From assembly GCF_014805625.2 (NCBI RefSeq), contig NW_023998457.1, positions 186,001 to 250,000 of the forward strand: a stretch of DNA of 64,000 bases, given 5' to 3'. The stretch is from Glossina fuscipes (taxonomy: Eukaryota; Arthropoda; Insecta; Diptera; Glossinidae). Under the pieces are notes generated by a model. The model saw only the letters and a program-made list of their open reading frames with translations. It searched no databases and was not told the origin of the DNA. Of this stretch, positions 35,383 through 48,700 are shown in pieces. The stretch's first letter is position 1. Each line of letters opens with the position of its first letter. The position numbers were made by a program, and so were the translations under genes.

Positions 35383-37406
35383 TCATTACTGAAAGATTAA
35401 ATTTTATGCTGCATAAATTTTGTGATCTGGGGGCTAATCACGTAAGCAAGCGATAATGAAGTAGGCGATGATCGCCAAGAGGATCTAATCATGTTGTCAA
35501 ATGCACTTTCTCAGTTACGTGAAATCCGGCGACAATAATATTTCTGTCGCTGAGAACAAATTTGCATTAGTTTTGAATATAAACCAAGCAAAGTTACCAC
35601 AAATGTCTCTCTTTTAAAGTTGCGCTCGCAAAAAACAGCTGCAAAAAAAAATATAAACAGCTGTAAGAAAATGAATTATTAGTTCAAAAATTTTAAAACA
35701 TATCAGAAAAAAAAAATAGTGTCCAAAATTACATTTGCGAGTTGTGAAGAAAAATAAAAAACAAATTTCGTAAAAGCAAGAAGAATTTTTTTTTTTAAAT
35801 ATGGAGCTAGTTTAGCCTAAATATAACCTAACACAAATTCTACATAATTTTCATTTCACTTTGCCAGCTGGTCGTTGTTTACCATGTTCAGTTTGGTTAT
35901 ACAAAACAAATAAACATTAATTTGACTCTTACTTTTTTTGGTTTTCTCAGTTATTAATGCATTTTAATGGAGAAATTGAGGGGAAGTATTGGAAAGCTGG
36001 AAAGTTACCTGACTAACTTCTTGGCTATAAACAATTGTCTCCTGAAAAAACCCAGGCAATAGTCGCATGGCTTACATGATTACTCCCCTGTATTTCTCCG
36101 CAGAATAACTAAATAGTCAAGACTTCAGATTCGTTATTGGTGAAATCGGTTAAATCGATTACGAGATGGTTTTATTAATATATATATAACTTTGACAAGC
36201 GTTCATTTAGCCAAACATTCATTGATATCATTTGGGTCGATTTGAGGGGGGAAAGTGGTATTTAAGACTTCATATATTTTTCATTATATAGCCTTTCAAT
36301 TACTCTTCTAATATGTTGTGGTTTTAAAACGATCGCAATAGATATATTTTTTAAAATATCTGTACAAATTGAAAAAAAAAGTTGCTGTGCATTTACGTAT
36401 TTTTTCTAATCCATTAGCAAGAACGCATAACTAAAAAAGAGAAAAAACAGATAAAAGCGACGCCTTTTAAAATTGAATAAATCGATATTCCCGTCAACTG
36501 CTATTGGATGTCGCGATATAGATCAAGCACCGAAACATATACGTGTTAAGAGTTGTGCAGATAATAAGCAACGTAAATGAACGCAAAGCAATCTCGCGCC
36601 TGACAAAAAGCGCCACTTAATTGCATTAGCCTCTTATTGTGCGTGGGCTTTAATGGTAAGATAAGATCGCCTACATTAAAACTTTGCACGCTTATCTGAT
36701 TTGGAAATCGAACAGCAACGAATATGCAAACCTAGTGGCTTTCACACAAATTATACTAGGAGAGTAACCACGTATAAAAAATTCAACACTCATTTTTTTT
36801 CAGCTGTAATCGCTAAACCGCAAAATGAAAAGATAAACCTAATTTTCACTTGTGTGATTAATTCTCTGATTTCTACAGTTTTCTTCTTCTTCTCATACCA
36901 TATTTTTTTGTTGCTATTTACATAAATTTCCTCATTTTGTTTATAAAATAATATGAAAAAAGCCCTTTCCTACGTGTTTAACGCTTGGGACTTATTGGCC
37001 CGAAAAACGCAATAATGCACCATTGCCTTTAAGCGTTCAGCTATTTTAGTTCTACAACAAAAATAATTTATATAGAACACTCTTACGAAAAATATGTAAG
37101 TTTTCGTATTAACACAATTGCAGAAACCGGCAACTTCTAGTAAATGCATATAACTGTCTCTTTTGCTTTTCTTATAACGAGAAGCAAAGAAATGGAGAAA
37201 TGAAACAGTAGTCGATTTTTTTTTGCTTCATATTTGTTGTTTATCAATTTTATTGACATTTCATGAAATTTTACAAGATTAACTTTTGGACTGGAGTTTG
37301 TACTTGCTTGTGCCTCTTATGTTTTTCTTTTTTCAAACCAGCTTATCATAAACACGGTACATACGATTCTTTAGCTCATATGATACATTGTCAATCATAG
37401 GCGGAT
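35383..37406. other. intergenic region, no gene recognised
   Basis: No coding sequence recognised. The open frame 36701-36925 is AT-rich translated spacer. The 3' border of the mariner remnant probably falls within 37240-37400 but was not resolved. Confidence 0.5.
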
Positions 37407-37924
37407 TTAATAGGTGTCGTACGGTAGCCATTTTCCCTTCTTTTGGATTTTTCCCATTGCACGCAAACGTCTAGAAACAGTTGCTTCATCAACAGCTAAG
37501 CTGTTTGAAAGTTCCTTGAGAGTTTGAGCTGGATTTTCATCCAACAAGTCCTGCAATTCATTGTCTTTGAACTTTTTCGGTCCTCCCGGTCGTTCTCTGT
37601 CATTGACATCAAAGTCACCACGTCTAAATCGTTGAAACCAAAAGCAACAATTGGGATATGATGGAGCAGCATCACCATAAGTTTCTAAAAGTATTCGATG
37701 GGCTTCGGCAGCAGATTTTTTCAAATCAAATAACAAAAGTAATGAATGTCGTAAATGCAATTTTGAGCGTTCCATGATTAGCGTCTGTATACAGCGAATA
37801 ACTTGATAAAACTGTTTCATGTGGAGAATGGTCAAAATCATCGAATTTAACCTTTATGCACGTTGATACTTACTCACACTTACGCTAATAGATGTCGCTG
37901 ATCAAAATACATGCAAGCACCTAA
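37407..37924 (-). mobile_element. mariner transposase remnant, N-terminal part
   Basis: The minus-strand frame beginning MERSKLHLRHSLLLLFDLKK (about 37775) resembles the N-terminal DNA-binding part of mariner transposases. Matching segments are WFQRFRRGDFDVNDRERPG, LLDENPAQTLKELSNSLAV and VSRRLRAMGKIQKKGKW. It stops at 37407 with TAA; the DDD catalytic domain is absent, so it cannot code a working transposase. The 5' end near 37900-37924 (GATCAAAATACATGCAAGCA) resembles the terminal repeat of the mariner copy at 51183-51856. The other terminus was not found. Confidence 0.85.
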
Positions 37925-38280
37925 AATTTTCAATTAATAGAGACTGTGCTAATACAATCGTAGCTTTCCTGTGCCTAATTTCTGGTAGCTATTACATTTG
38001 AAAAAAAATGGACTTGGATTGTAAATATAGAATTCGTTTCCGTATTTATAAGGGCAAAGGAACCAATAAACATAACATCATTTTACTGAACTTGAAATCC
38101 ATTTAGAAAAACTCAATAAATTTCTTCTTCTACATATGCGTTCAGAGTCAAGAAAAGGGTGTCAAATAACTGCTTAAGCCGTATACAATGTGTGTATATA
38201 AGTGTGTATATATACTTTCTTTGTAAGAAAACTGAACTCTCTGAAGTGCAATGAGAATTTAATAATAACATTGAATAAAT

Positions 38281-41083
38281 ATGTCACCTCCTGCGGCACG
38301 ACAACGGCAACGTTATATAGCAAATAAACATGAAAATAATAGTTTATTAAAAAAACCGAAAAAATTCATTAACGCCACGTTGAGAAGGGAAAATGAAAAA
38401 TCTGGGTAACAGTGAGCGATAACAATAATTAATTGATAACGAAAAAGCCGGAAAAAATTCATGAATTTTTCTTTTTTTTTTATTGCAGTGCCGCCAAAAC
38501 AAATAATAGAAAATATCAAAATGAAAGATCTCCGGAAAGTGTAAATGTAAATGTTGGTGTTCATACTGCTTTTAAGACGTTTGTTAGCGCTCGCCTTTGT
38601 AGTGCCATATGTGCTGATATATCAGATTGCGATGAAACATATAATTATTGGGAACCGTTGCATTACATTATTTATGGGCATGGCTTACAAACCTGGGAAT
38701 ATAGTCCACAATATGCTTTACGCTCATATACCTACATATTGCTACAGGGTGTGCCCGGTTGGATTTACGAGAGAATATTTCATCCAACGCCTATTTTAAT
38801 ATTCTATATGGTACGTTGTATGTTAGGTTTTGGTTGTGCTCTTATGGAAAGATTTATGTACAAGTAAGTGACAATTTCATCGAAAGTTTTTTCCTATATT
38901 TTAAAATTGCATTCCATTCCTAGATCCATTTGTCAAGAGTTTGGTGTACATATTGGACGTTTATGGTTAATATTTCAACTGTTTAGTGCGGGCATGTTTA
39001 TATCTAGTACCGCTTTATTGCCATCTTCTTTCGCTATGTATTTCGGTTGCGCGGCTTTGGCTGCTTGGTGGCAACAAATGTACGCGTTATCTATATTTTT
39101 TATGGCCATAGCAACTTTACTCGGTTGGCCTTTTGCAGTTTTAATAGGATTGCCGATAGCTATTGATATGCTCTGGCGAAAACAAATGTTCCGCACATTT
39201 TTCATGTGGTCCGCTATATCTGCTGTAACAATTTGTGTACCTATGATAGTTATTGATAGTAGCTATTTTGGCAAATTGACTTTCGCTCCATTGAATATAC
39301 TTTGGTACAACGTTTTCACCGATCACGGCCCGAATTTATATGGCACTGAACCGTGGAGTTATTACATAGTCAACGGATTCTTGAATTTTAATATTATTTG
39401 GGTGAGTAAGAAACATAAATCCAATGCATAATCTCTTAGTCAAGTTCCGATAGATGTTGTGCGACCTACGTTTTATACTCATTGCGCGCTTTTTCGTAAA
39501 GGAAGATAAAAACAGAGTCATGTACTTGGTTTGTGAAATTTCATATCCCAGTCCAGTTAAATATTCAGCGAAGTTACGGCCCGATATGGCAAGAGTTGTC
39601 AAATGACACGCAGTCGTAAGTGAATGATAATTCGATTTGTGGAATTTCGTATCCCAGTCCAGTTAAATATTCAACGAACTTACGGCCCGATAATGCAAGA
39701 GTTGTCAAATGACACGCAGTCGTAAGTGAATCATAATTCGATTTGTGGAATTTCGTATCCCAGTCCAGTTAAATATTCATTACTGTCACATTTAGGTAAC
39801 ATTCCAGTTAAACATTCCCACTGCACTTAATCGAAGCTTTAATCGAAGGCAATTGCAATTGATCATTACAGAGTTACACGTAACCTCAATTTCCAAACCA
39901 AAAGAGATCCTCACCTGATGTAAACAAAATATCATAAACCGAGAGACATTTATAAGTGCATTGTAAGCGATTTGCGAAATTCTCACTTAGGAAAAGAACG
40001 ACCGAAAGATTTTTCTCACTCCGGTTGAACATTTACTACTGTCCACTTAATCAATTCGCTTTCGGATCGAATCCCTCCGCTATGAGTTCGCACATAGTTT
40101 TAAGGGAAGTTTACTAAGCATTATGCATTTTCAGATTGCTCTCCTTCAGTAGTACAAATTTATTGTGCATGGACATGATAAAATTTATAATTGTATAATT
40201 TCAGCTTTTATCTTTATTAACGCCTATGATGTTGGTTATCGATTTTATTGTTGTTCCGGCCAAAACGAAATCTACTTTAAACTTTCCCCGTTATATTACA
40301 CTGGCCCCGTATTATTTGTGGCTGCTGGTGTTTATTTCTCAACCGCATAAGGAAGAGCGTTTCCTGTTTCCCATTTATCCATTAATATCGTTATGCGGGG
40401 CGATAACAGTTGACGTTTATCAGCGTATATTTTATCGATTGAAGACATTAATGGTACAAATTAAAGCCGGCACTGTCGGAAGTCATTATCTGGATCATAC
40501 AATGTTCATTGCCATTTTGGTTATGGTAATTGGTACATTATTGGGTTTATCGCGTGTTTTCTCTTTATATCGTAACTATCATGCTCCCATGGATCTTGTC
40601 ATGGAGTTAAATCATTTTAAAAATTCCAATGAATATCGTTCCAGCCGTTTATATAATGTTTGTGTGGGTAAAGATTGGTACCGTTATCCGGGCAGTTTCT
40701 TTTTACCAGCACGAAATTTTCGTATACGTTTTTTAAAATCGGAATTTCGCGGCCTACTGCCCGCCTATTATGCCGATGATGAGAATGCAACGCGTATTAC
40801 GCATCCGTATTTCAATGATATGAATCAAGAGAATGATTACATGTATTTTCCTTATGAGAATTGTCATTTTCTTATCGATTTTGATGCGGACAAGTGTACA
40901 TCGCTCGAGCCATGCTATTCGAAACAAAGCAAAGACTGGTCTGTAATGAAAAGTTTACCATTTCTCATACAAGATAAATCGAATAGTTTTTTCCGCGCTT
41001 TCTATATACCATTCTTAACGGACAGTTACACTGTTTACGGAAATTTCAATTTGCTGAAAAGTAAAAAAATGAAACCGAGCTAA
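38281..41083 (+). CDS. Alg9: Alpha-1,2-mannosyltransferase ALG9
   Basis: ER membrane mannosyltransferase of family GT22 that adds alpha-1,2-mannose from dolichol-phosphate-mannose to the lipid-linked oligosaccharide for N-glycosylation. Exons are 38281-38405, 38489-38863, 38924-39401 and 40205-41083 (GT-AG; phases 2, 2 and 0), giving 618 residues, near the human 611. Hallmarks: luminal acidic motif DETYNYWEP (from residue 90), then LQTWEYSPQYALRSYTY, several hydrophobic helices in exon 3, and QPHKEERFLFPIYPLI (HKEERF 374-379). NVCVGKDWYRYPGSFFLP, SEFRGLLP and AFYIPFLTDSYTVYGN follow near the end, all as in ALG9 (Drosophila CG11851). The start ATG opens a basic cytosolic tail. Intron 3 (803 bp) holds a 106-bp tandem repeat. 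An AATAAA signal is at 41157. Confidence 0.95.
39531..39780. repeat. 106-bp tandem repeat in Alg9 intron 3
   Basis: Units start TTGTG(A/G)AATTTC at 39531, 39637 and 39743, an exact 106-bp period over about 2.4 copies. The copies share ATCCCAGTCCAGTTAAATAT, TTACGGCCCGATA and a GACACGCAGTCGTAAGTGAA segment. The first two copies are nearly identical, so the duplication is recent. Confidence 0.9.
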
Positions 41084-41156
41084 AAGAGAACTCCGATGAT
41101 GATGATCGCGCCTTCCCTACAAGTCAGTGATGAATTTGTTTACTGAAAAACTACTC

Positions 41157-41162
41157 AATAAA
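41157..41162 (+). terminator. polyadenylation signal of Alg9
   Basis: Canonical AATAAA about 75 bp after the Alg9 stop codon. Confidence 0.65.
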
Positions 41163-44100
41163 ACTCAAATTCATTGCAAAAAGAAAAAAATTGATCTTTT
41201 AGAACACTTCAAAGCAGAAAAAAGCTAGATTTGGAATATATACGCAATACTTGGCGAGAAAGCCAAACTTGAAAAGATTGACAACACAATAGATAGATCT
41301 ACTTAAATGTGTGTGCCCAATCAAGCTATTGTATTTTTTTTTTAAATTTGTTGAAATGTAAAGACGAATCCTTTTCCACTAAAATATTTTTACTAAAGTG
41401 TAGCAAGAAATTTAACAGGAAAGGCTTGGAATAGAAGTAGGAAGGATAACTAAACTTAGCCTCACTGTACAAACCGTTGGGATTCCGAAGCCCTAACCCT
41501 AACTTTGTTAACGCTCAAACAAAGAACTTTGCCTTTACATTTGATCTTTTTTACACATCACCGCTTCGGCTGTTGAAGCAAGAGAAGAATTTGCGGAAAT
41601 CGTCAATTTTTTATTAGCTTCATTAACCGAATTGTTTATAAATATTTATCCCATAAAAAGTTCACCCTCATGGAAAGAGGAAACATAACTTTGTTGGAGC
41701 TGTGCTCAAAAGGTGGTAAGAAAGAAACAGCATCTTCAAAGCGAATCAATGTAGACAGCTTATTCCAAGACATATTAAGAGATTCAAGCAGAAAAACCTT
41801 ATAGCAATGTGTAAGCAAATAAAATGATATCCGAAAAAATCATGCGGATACTATCAAGGATCCATGAGACATTCAAGGCGTTATTTGGAATTTTAATCAC
41901 CTTAAGCTTACTTCTGTCAATAGGCAAGAAGACACTTATAATTTATTAAAAGTAATATATGTCCCCCTTGGATCCCTTAGGGATGCGCGCTGTTCGATGC
42001 GTAAGACGGTGACTGTCAAAAAGTAGATATGAAGGTGTTGGTCGCAGCCTATTAGGCATGTGACCAATCGTTACGCCCTTACCTTGATCAAGAGCCTACT
42101 ATAGTTATGACCAAAGAAAACTCTATTACAATTGGAATTTGAACCCGCGAGACGCTAACTCGATAGTCAGGTTTGCATTACTCAGGTGAATAATAATGTC
42201 TTTTCCAGATATTTTAAGTTCTATGTGAAGTACAAAAATAGATTTATGCGATTTGCAAGGACAACAGCTGTGTGAATAACGAATTTATCTTTATCTCAGT
42301 AAGTATTGGAACTAAAGTTCTATTATTAATATTAATTAGTTAGTTTTAAAAAATTCACGATTGAAAGGCTACGAATCACTAGCAGTGAAGCGATTGGAAA
42401 GTATTGAATATTGAATATTTTCAACATTTCAAGGTATAAAGTTAATTAATTAACTACACTAAATCAGTTGTTTTTGTTCCATTTCGTTCCGGCATTATGT
42501 TTCCAAATTTTCTTGATTTTCCTCCAATCTTTTGTTGACGGCACCTATCTTGGCATCTCTAAATAAGCATTATGTCTCTATGCAGCTCTGTACCGCGTAC
42601 CGTTAATTGAACAAAGTTAGCGTTTTCAAGCATCCAATTTGAGAAAAACTGGTTTCCACCAAATCAAGTTCAATTCATTTACTTAGTGCGATCCTTTATT
42701 TATTATATAGAAATGTGTGATTGGAGAATTGCATTCAGAGTAAGAAACAACGTCACAACCAATACCAAATGTACCTTTGTTGTCCACGTCAACAAACTAT
42801 GTGCAACTGGTGTCTCGTCCTCAAAACATATTCGCCTTACAAGGAATCCTAATGAATATTAACCCTCAAGTACATGTTTGCGATGGCTTACCGGTCAAAT
42901 CTTTTGCGAACATGACTTCTAGATACGCAGTGAACTATAATTTTCTTGATTATAAAGCAAATACGAATTCACAATGTTTGCAACGCAACAAGAACGTGTA
43001 GATCTTAGATAAGGCAGCACGTAATAATAATGATGGTAATAAAGAAAGTGACGTGAATATCGAAGGAAAGCTAACAATCAACAACGAGCAAGAACGGTCA
43101 TTAGGTAGGAAAATATATTTGTTCGAAATCAGCATTAAATTTAATACGATATTACAACTATCTCGAAGACTAGGTTATATTGTAAAACATCCATTGTGTG
43201 TCCGCTTGATTAATCTTCACGACATCGAAGAAGATATTCGGTTCCCAATTGGCTCTTTCGTCAAATCGCCTTTTACATTCGTGGGTATAAAAAGAAAGCA
43301 TATATCAGGCCGAGTAAGCAAATCTGGTTTTTATTTTTCCTAAACGACTTTTTTCAATCGAATGAGAAAGATATATAAGATATTCAAAAAAAGGATAATA
43401 GGGTTAGGAGAGCAGTAACGAAGTAAAATTTATTTACATATCTTTTTAAAAGCTCTGTTCTCGTTAGTACAACAAAAGGAAGATTTTAAAGAGTTTTCTA
43501 GTATTTATCAAACGCGTAATATTTTAAAATTACGAAATAAGAAAGTTAATCGTGAAGAAGAAAGTGAGATGACGTGCCTATGGGTAACAATACGTATACC
43601 TTCCCCATTGTGATCCTAATATGGAGGAAAACTAAAAGCGAGTCAAATTGTTTAGTCGACTAGATATTCTTAAGGTTAGTTGGACTGAGCCGTGTAAAAT
43701 AGAGTGTCCATGACCTGATCCATAATAGAAAAAGCTACTTGATAAAAAATTAAAAAAGGTCGGGGGCTGTAACTGGATGGACGCACATACCATAGCTAAG
43801 TTAAGCTAATTAGTTCGATACTAATCGTGGGGTTTTAATTTCTATCCAGTGGACACTCCACGGATGATTACGCGGAAGAAATACACGTGCCAAAACTCTT
43901 ATGAAGTCACACGGACAGACGAAACTTACCGGCTGACCTTATGCTCTCCATTGGCACATGATTTTATATAAGACGTGCCAATGAGTGTCTTAGTCCTTCC
44001 TTGTTCCTTCCAAATTATTCCTAAAGAATAACAAGCGATCCATTTTTATAAATTGAGAAAAAATATCGTAAATTGATATTCTGAATATTAATTCTCACTT

Positions 44101-45755
44101 TGTTCGCATTATAAAAATCTTCACATCGAAAATTCTATAAAAATTTGTAATTTGGACGTGTAGTATGAAGCCAGATGTTAGAAATTTCAATTTTTCCTAC
44201 ATACATATGGTTAATGTATGGGAAAAATTTCGTGTTTAGTTGAAATCCTTTGTAGTGTGAAATTTTTTGCAACGTAACTTTTTTATTTCAAAAGATAAGG
44301 AATGTTAAGGTAGTAATAATTTTGTTCGAGCATACATATCAGTTACCCCAAAAATTGAAGCCATTTCTTCTGAATATCGGAAACGTAACATATAACACTC
44401 GATAGAAACGCATCGAAGACAGGGATGTTTTCAGAACCGCAAGTTAAGCGCATGTGCACATATTAAACCTTTCACTGACAGTCGTCTGTTGTCTGGCGGT
44501 TGGGTGGTTTCTTTTCTTTTTTCGTAGCAAACAATCAATCATTTATATTATTTACATAAAAGTAGCGAACTCTTTTATACCCTCCGTCAGGGTGTAAGAA
44601 TTATATAAACTTTTATCAACTCCTTTAGTCGTACCCAAAACTAAACATGACAAACTAGATTAAGCCTACGTATTCCCAGAACTTAGTTTAACTGTATGCC
44701 AGGCTTTTTAACAAATCCTTTATGTGCAATTAAACTTCATGTAGACATTTTGAAAGCGGATAGGATTTTCCCTCAATAATAATCAAATGGAAATAACTGA
44801 AATCTTTCACTAATAATACAAAGTGAATTTGTTTTGGAAATTTAGCTCAAGCATTGATTAAACCTCAAGTATTTAAAGCATTTTGGTTTTGACTCATAGA
44901 GAAAGAAAACATTGACAGATTCAATGTGTGGAATTTTTTAAGGGCAGGCGGCGTTTCAAATTTCACGCGGTTATATTAAATGAAAATTAAATATTATATA
45001 TAGCTGCAGGATGCCGTAAAACAATGATGCATATACACAAGTTAAACGCAATGAGTGTAGCTAGAGCGTACAGATAATTATTGACAAAAAATGATAAAGA
45101 ATTTCTTAAATAAACCCTAAAATTACTGGAAAAACTTAGTTTGAATACTAATTTCCATTACGACCCCTTTATACTAAAATTTTAATCATCTCCATCTTTA
45201 ACGTTTCATACTTTCGTGTTTCGAATTTTTTATTGGCTGGTATACAAACTGAAAATATACATTTTTATTAATTAGAAATCTAATTTTGTGTTTAACTTAA
45301 CCTAAATAATTTATATTTCATTCAGTATTGGCAGCTCTACATAAGTGCTACTTCAGTGTACAACCCTGTATTAAATGCTTGTACCGTTAACCGAAGAACG
45401 TCATTAAGCCATTTCTTTTACAGAAAAACGCGATGGATTGTTGAAGGATACTTATTCGGCAAATTTGCAATTTATAAGGAAATATTGTTTGCATTAGTAG
45501 TCTTAAAAATTTACATTAATTCCAGGTGCGACGTTTTAAAATTTTGCAAAAAGGGAAATACTAAGGCGAATCTACTTGATACAATCAATGTATCTCTATT
45601 CTGACCATCTTTAAAAAAAAAACCTTGCCATCTAAGCAAGCGGTCATTTCGAATGAATTTGTGAAAAATTTAAGCAAGAAAGCAAATCACTTGCCGAAAG
45701 TTTTCGAGGTCTTTATATCAAATACAATTTTTCGTTACGATTCAACAACAAACCG
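41163..45755. other. 4.6-kb spacer, no gene recognised
   Basis: Open frames at 42777-43001 and 43053-43343 are moderately long for this composition but show no family I know and no supporting splice structure. A TATACCCTCCGTCAGGGTGTA stretch near 44577 recalls a mini-me border but no element follows. The last few hundred bases hold the 5' flank of the next gene. Confidence 0.45.
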
Positions 45756-48700
45756 ATGTCTACGTTAAATGTAAATAATCCGCTTACTCAGTCAATCAGC
45801 GCTAGCGATCCAATATCGTCGACGGAACAGCGGAAATCGGTAAAATTTTCTTCAGAATTTTGTAGTCGAGTAACACAAAGTCGCGGTGAGGAAAAAATGA
45901 ATAATATTAAAGGTCGACTAAGGTCGAGAATCGCCAGTGACTCAAAAGAAATGTCGCCCGGTAAGATGATTTCGGAATATTTTTTATACACATTTTTTTT
46001 AAAAATTACTAAAGAAAAAAGAATAAATAACCTTAAATATTTTTTTTGTTTGACATAAAAATGACAGAAAAGAAAACTGATTGTAAGATACGTTTTTTTA
46101 TAAGAACTGTGGAGATAAAAGTTAAAAAGTTTTATTTGTTTCATGCAACTATCCTACAGATGAAATTAAGACTCAGTTAAAATGCGAAATTCATATTTTA
46201 GCAAATGAACAAATTGAAGTCATCAAGCTAACAAATATTATCTTAATAAACTTTTTCCTATACAATACGAGTGTAGTGATAATAATTGTAGCCACTCTTG
46301 CCACTTGACCAGTGGTTTCAACCTTCCAGTCTATGTTTCCTAGGTGAGTCGTATAAGATTCCCCTACGTATTTGCAATATTCTTGCTCTCGGCAGCTCAA
46401 ACCTAGCCAGTTTTTACATAGTCTGCACAGATCTTGGAACCGTTATGGAGATTACAATGGATTTTTATCAATCCTCTCATATTTAATTTATGCTCCTTGT
46501 TTTCCCGATAAAAAATCAAACTTTTAAAAGCACATGTGCGTTTTGGGACATTTGCTTAGCATTATATAAGACATATCTGAAATAAAGAAATTAGAGATGG
46601 ATTTATTCAGAAGGGATAATTTCGAAAAATTTGCGCTTTAGAAATCTTTAACGTAGGAACTATAGATTTTTCATCAGAGTTTAATTTATGTAAAAGAATA
46701 AAAAATTTATTATTTTGAGCAGTAGCCACAAGAACAAGAACAAGGACGTCTTGCAATGAAATAAATCTTAGAAGTCGTAAAGTTTCTGTCATAAAGCCAA
46801 AGTGTGCGCCTTCTGAAAGAAACGACAAATTCGATAATGACATAAATTCTTGTTCGTCAAATGCGAAGGAAGGCAACTCTAATAAGCGTCAATCTCGCGT
46901 CAGGAAAAGACAAATGGGTTTGAGCACTTCGCTACTGCCCAAAAAAACGGCCGCCAGCAAATCCAAATCTGTGGCAAACGAAAAAGACGAATTGATTTGC
47001 AATAAAAATGCTAAGAAAGCAACGTTTTTTTTGCAAACTGAAGCAGCGAACGACACTATTCTTGCTCAAGCACCTTCTGGTTCGAAATGTCAGAAGGATC
47101 AACAAGAAAAGCAACGACAATCATCGGTAGGTTCAACGTTATTGACGGTGAACATTGACTCGCAAACGCATAATGAAGGAGCGTTTGCTTTCATGAGAGA
47201 ACAGTTGAGTTTCTTAAAATCGGAACAATTTGACTTTTTGTATAACAACTGTAAAGTTCGAAACATTGCGGACATCATGAATTTAACCTTAAATCAATTG
47301 CATGCGATGGGCATCTGCGAACCGGAGTTATTGCAACTTACACAGATGTCGTTCAAAATGAAAACAACTAGTGAGAACGTTAATGTCAATAATAATGGAA
47401 TGAGTATTTGTAAAAATCGGAATAAATTGGAATTAATAAAAGCTGATGACAATCTGGTGCATTCCAATAATGCTTGCGATAATGGTAGTGATTCACAAAC
47501 ATTGTTGACTGATGAAAAGAAATGTGAATCCTTTTATAGGGGAACTATTAGTATGCAGAATTGCGAAAAACTCTGCCCCGGAATCTCTGGAGCGTCGTTG
47601 ACACCGGCAGATGCTCTTCGTATACGGTATGAGGCTGCAAAGCATACCGACCAAATTGTCGAAAGTATTAAACAAAATTTGCAAAAATTAAAAACAACTA
47701 ACATAGATCCAAAAGAGAAAGAAGCCCAGTTATTAGAAATGTATAATGAACTAAAACAGTATGACGAGCAGCTATTACGAAGGCAACAAGAAATGAACAT
47801 AATGGAGTTAAGTGAAACGTCTTATATTTGGAAAAAAAATTTAAAAAAAACGGAAGCAGAAGCTGTAGGCGGCCACGAGATGACTGCCACGCAAGAGGAA
47901 CACTTATTGATAAGACAGCAACAAAAGATCATTAGCGAGAGTAGAGAGTTGCCTGGTAACTCAAAGCTGAATTTATTGGAAGACGTTTGCAATGAAGTTC
48001 AGGTAGAGCCTGCATTTGCATATGCGTCTGTAGATGGCTGTGTAGAACATTTAGAAGAAATTGTTGAGCAAGGCGAGGGACAAAAAGAGCAACAAATTGA
48101 CATGAAGAAGGCAGGAAGAGGATCGTCTGGTAAGTCAAAGACTAATGTAATAGAAGTTTTACGCCAAACTGCAAACGACAGTTCAGAGAATTCAAGAGAA
48201 TCGATGCGTACGGTGTGGAAATATATCGATGAGGTGCACAAATTAAATGAAAACTCCTTGCTTGAAAATACCGAAGCTGATTTTTCCACCGAGGTATTCG
48301 CGAAAGTTTTTAGGGAAGAAGGGAATAGAGAGGTGAGTACATAAAACAAATCAAATGAAAGACATAAAATACGCCTTATAGGTTGCATCAACGTAAAATT
48401 TTTTTTTTTTTGCTTGAAATCATCGGGCAACCCCAGAAACCATAAATAACTTGACATCCGTTATCAAAGTACGGAAGTCCATTCATTTTGATAAAATGTT
48501 TGCGACAGTCGAAAGGAAGTTAAAAAGATCTTACAAAGTACATATATTCCGGATCAGTAAACATTTTTTTTTTAAAGAAAACGCTAGTGATCTTTTAGAA
48601 GATTCGGACACAGGCAAATATAATTTCTGCACTTTTTGCACTATACGCAGGAGAACATTCATAAGACTTTCTAAACGCTTGTAACACTTCAAAATATTCT

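Noticed and set aside
42136..42190. tRNA-like stretch on the minus strand (GCGGGTTCAAATTCC with a possible anticodon arm)
   Set aside because: The anticodon loop would have only six bases and neither an acceptor stem nor a proper D arm can be formed. At best it is a decayed tRNA or SINE relic.
42777..43343. Two successive open frames on the plus strand (74 and 96 codons)
   Set aside because: No recognisable domain, no convincing splice links, and a length reachable by chance. I could not support a gene.
48451..48684. 77-codon plus-strand frame in the intron after 48332
   Set aside because: Its frame cannot join the neighbouring exons with suitable splice sites, and it shows no similarity.
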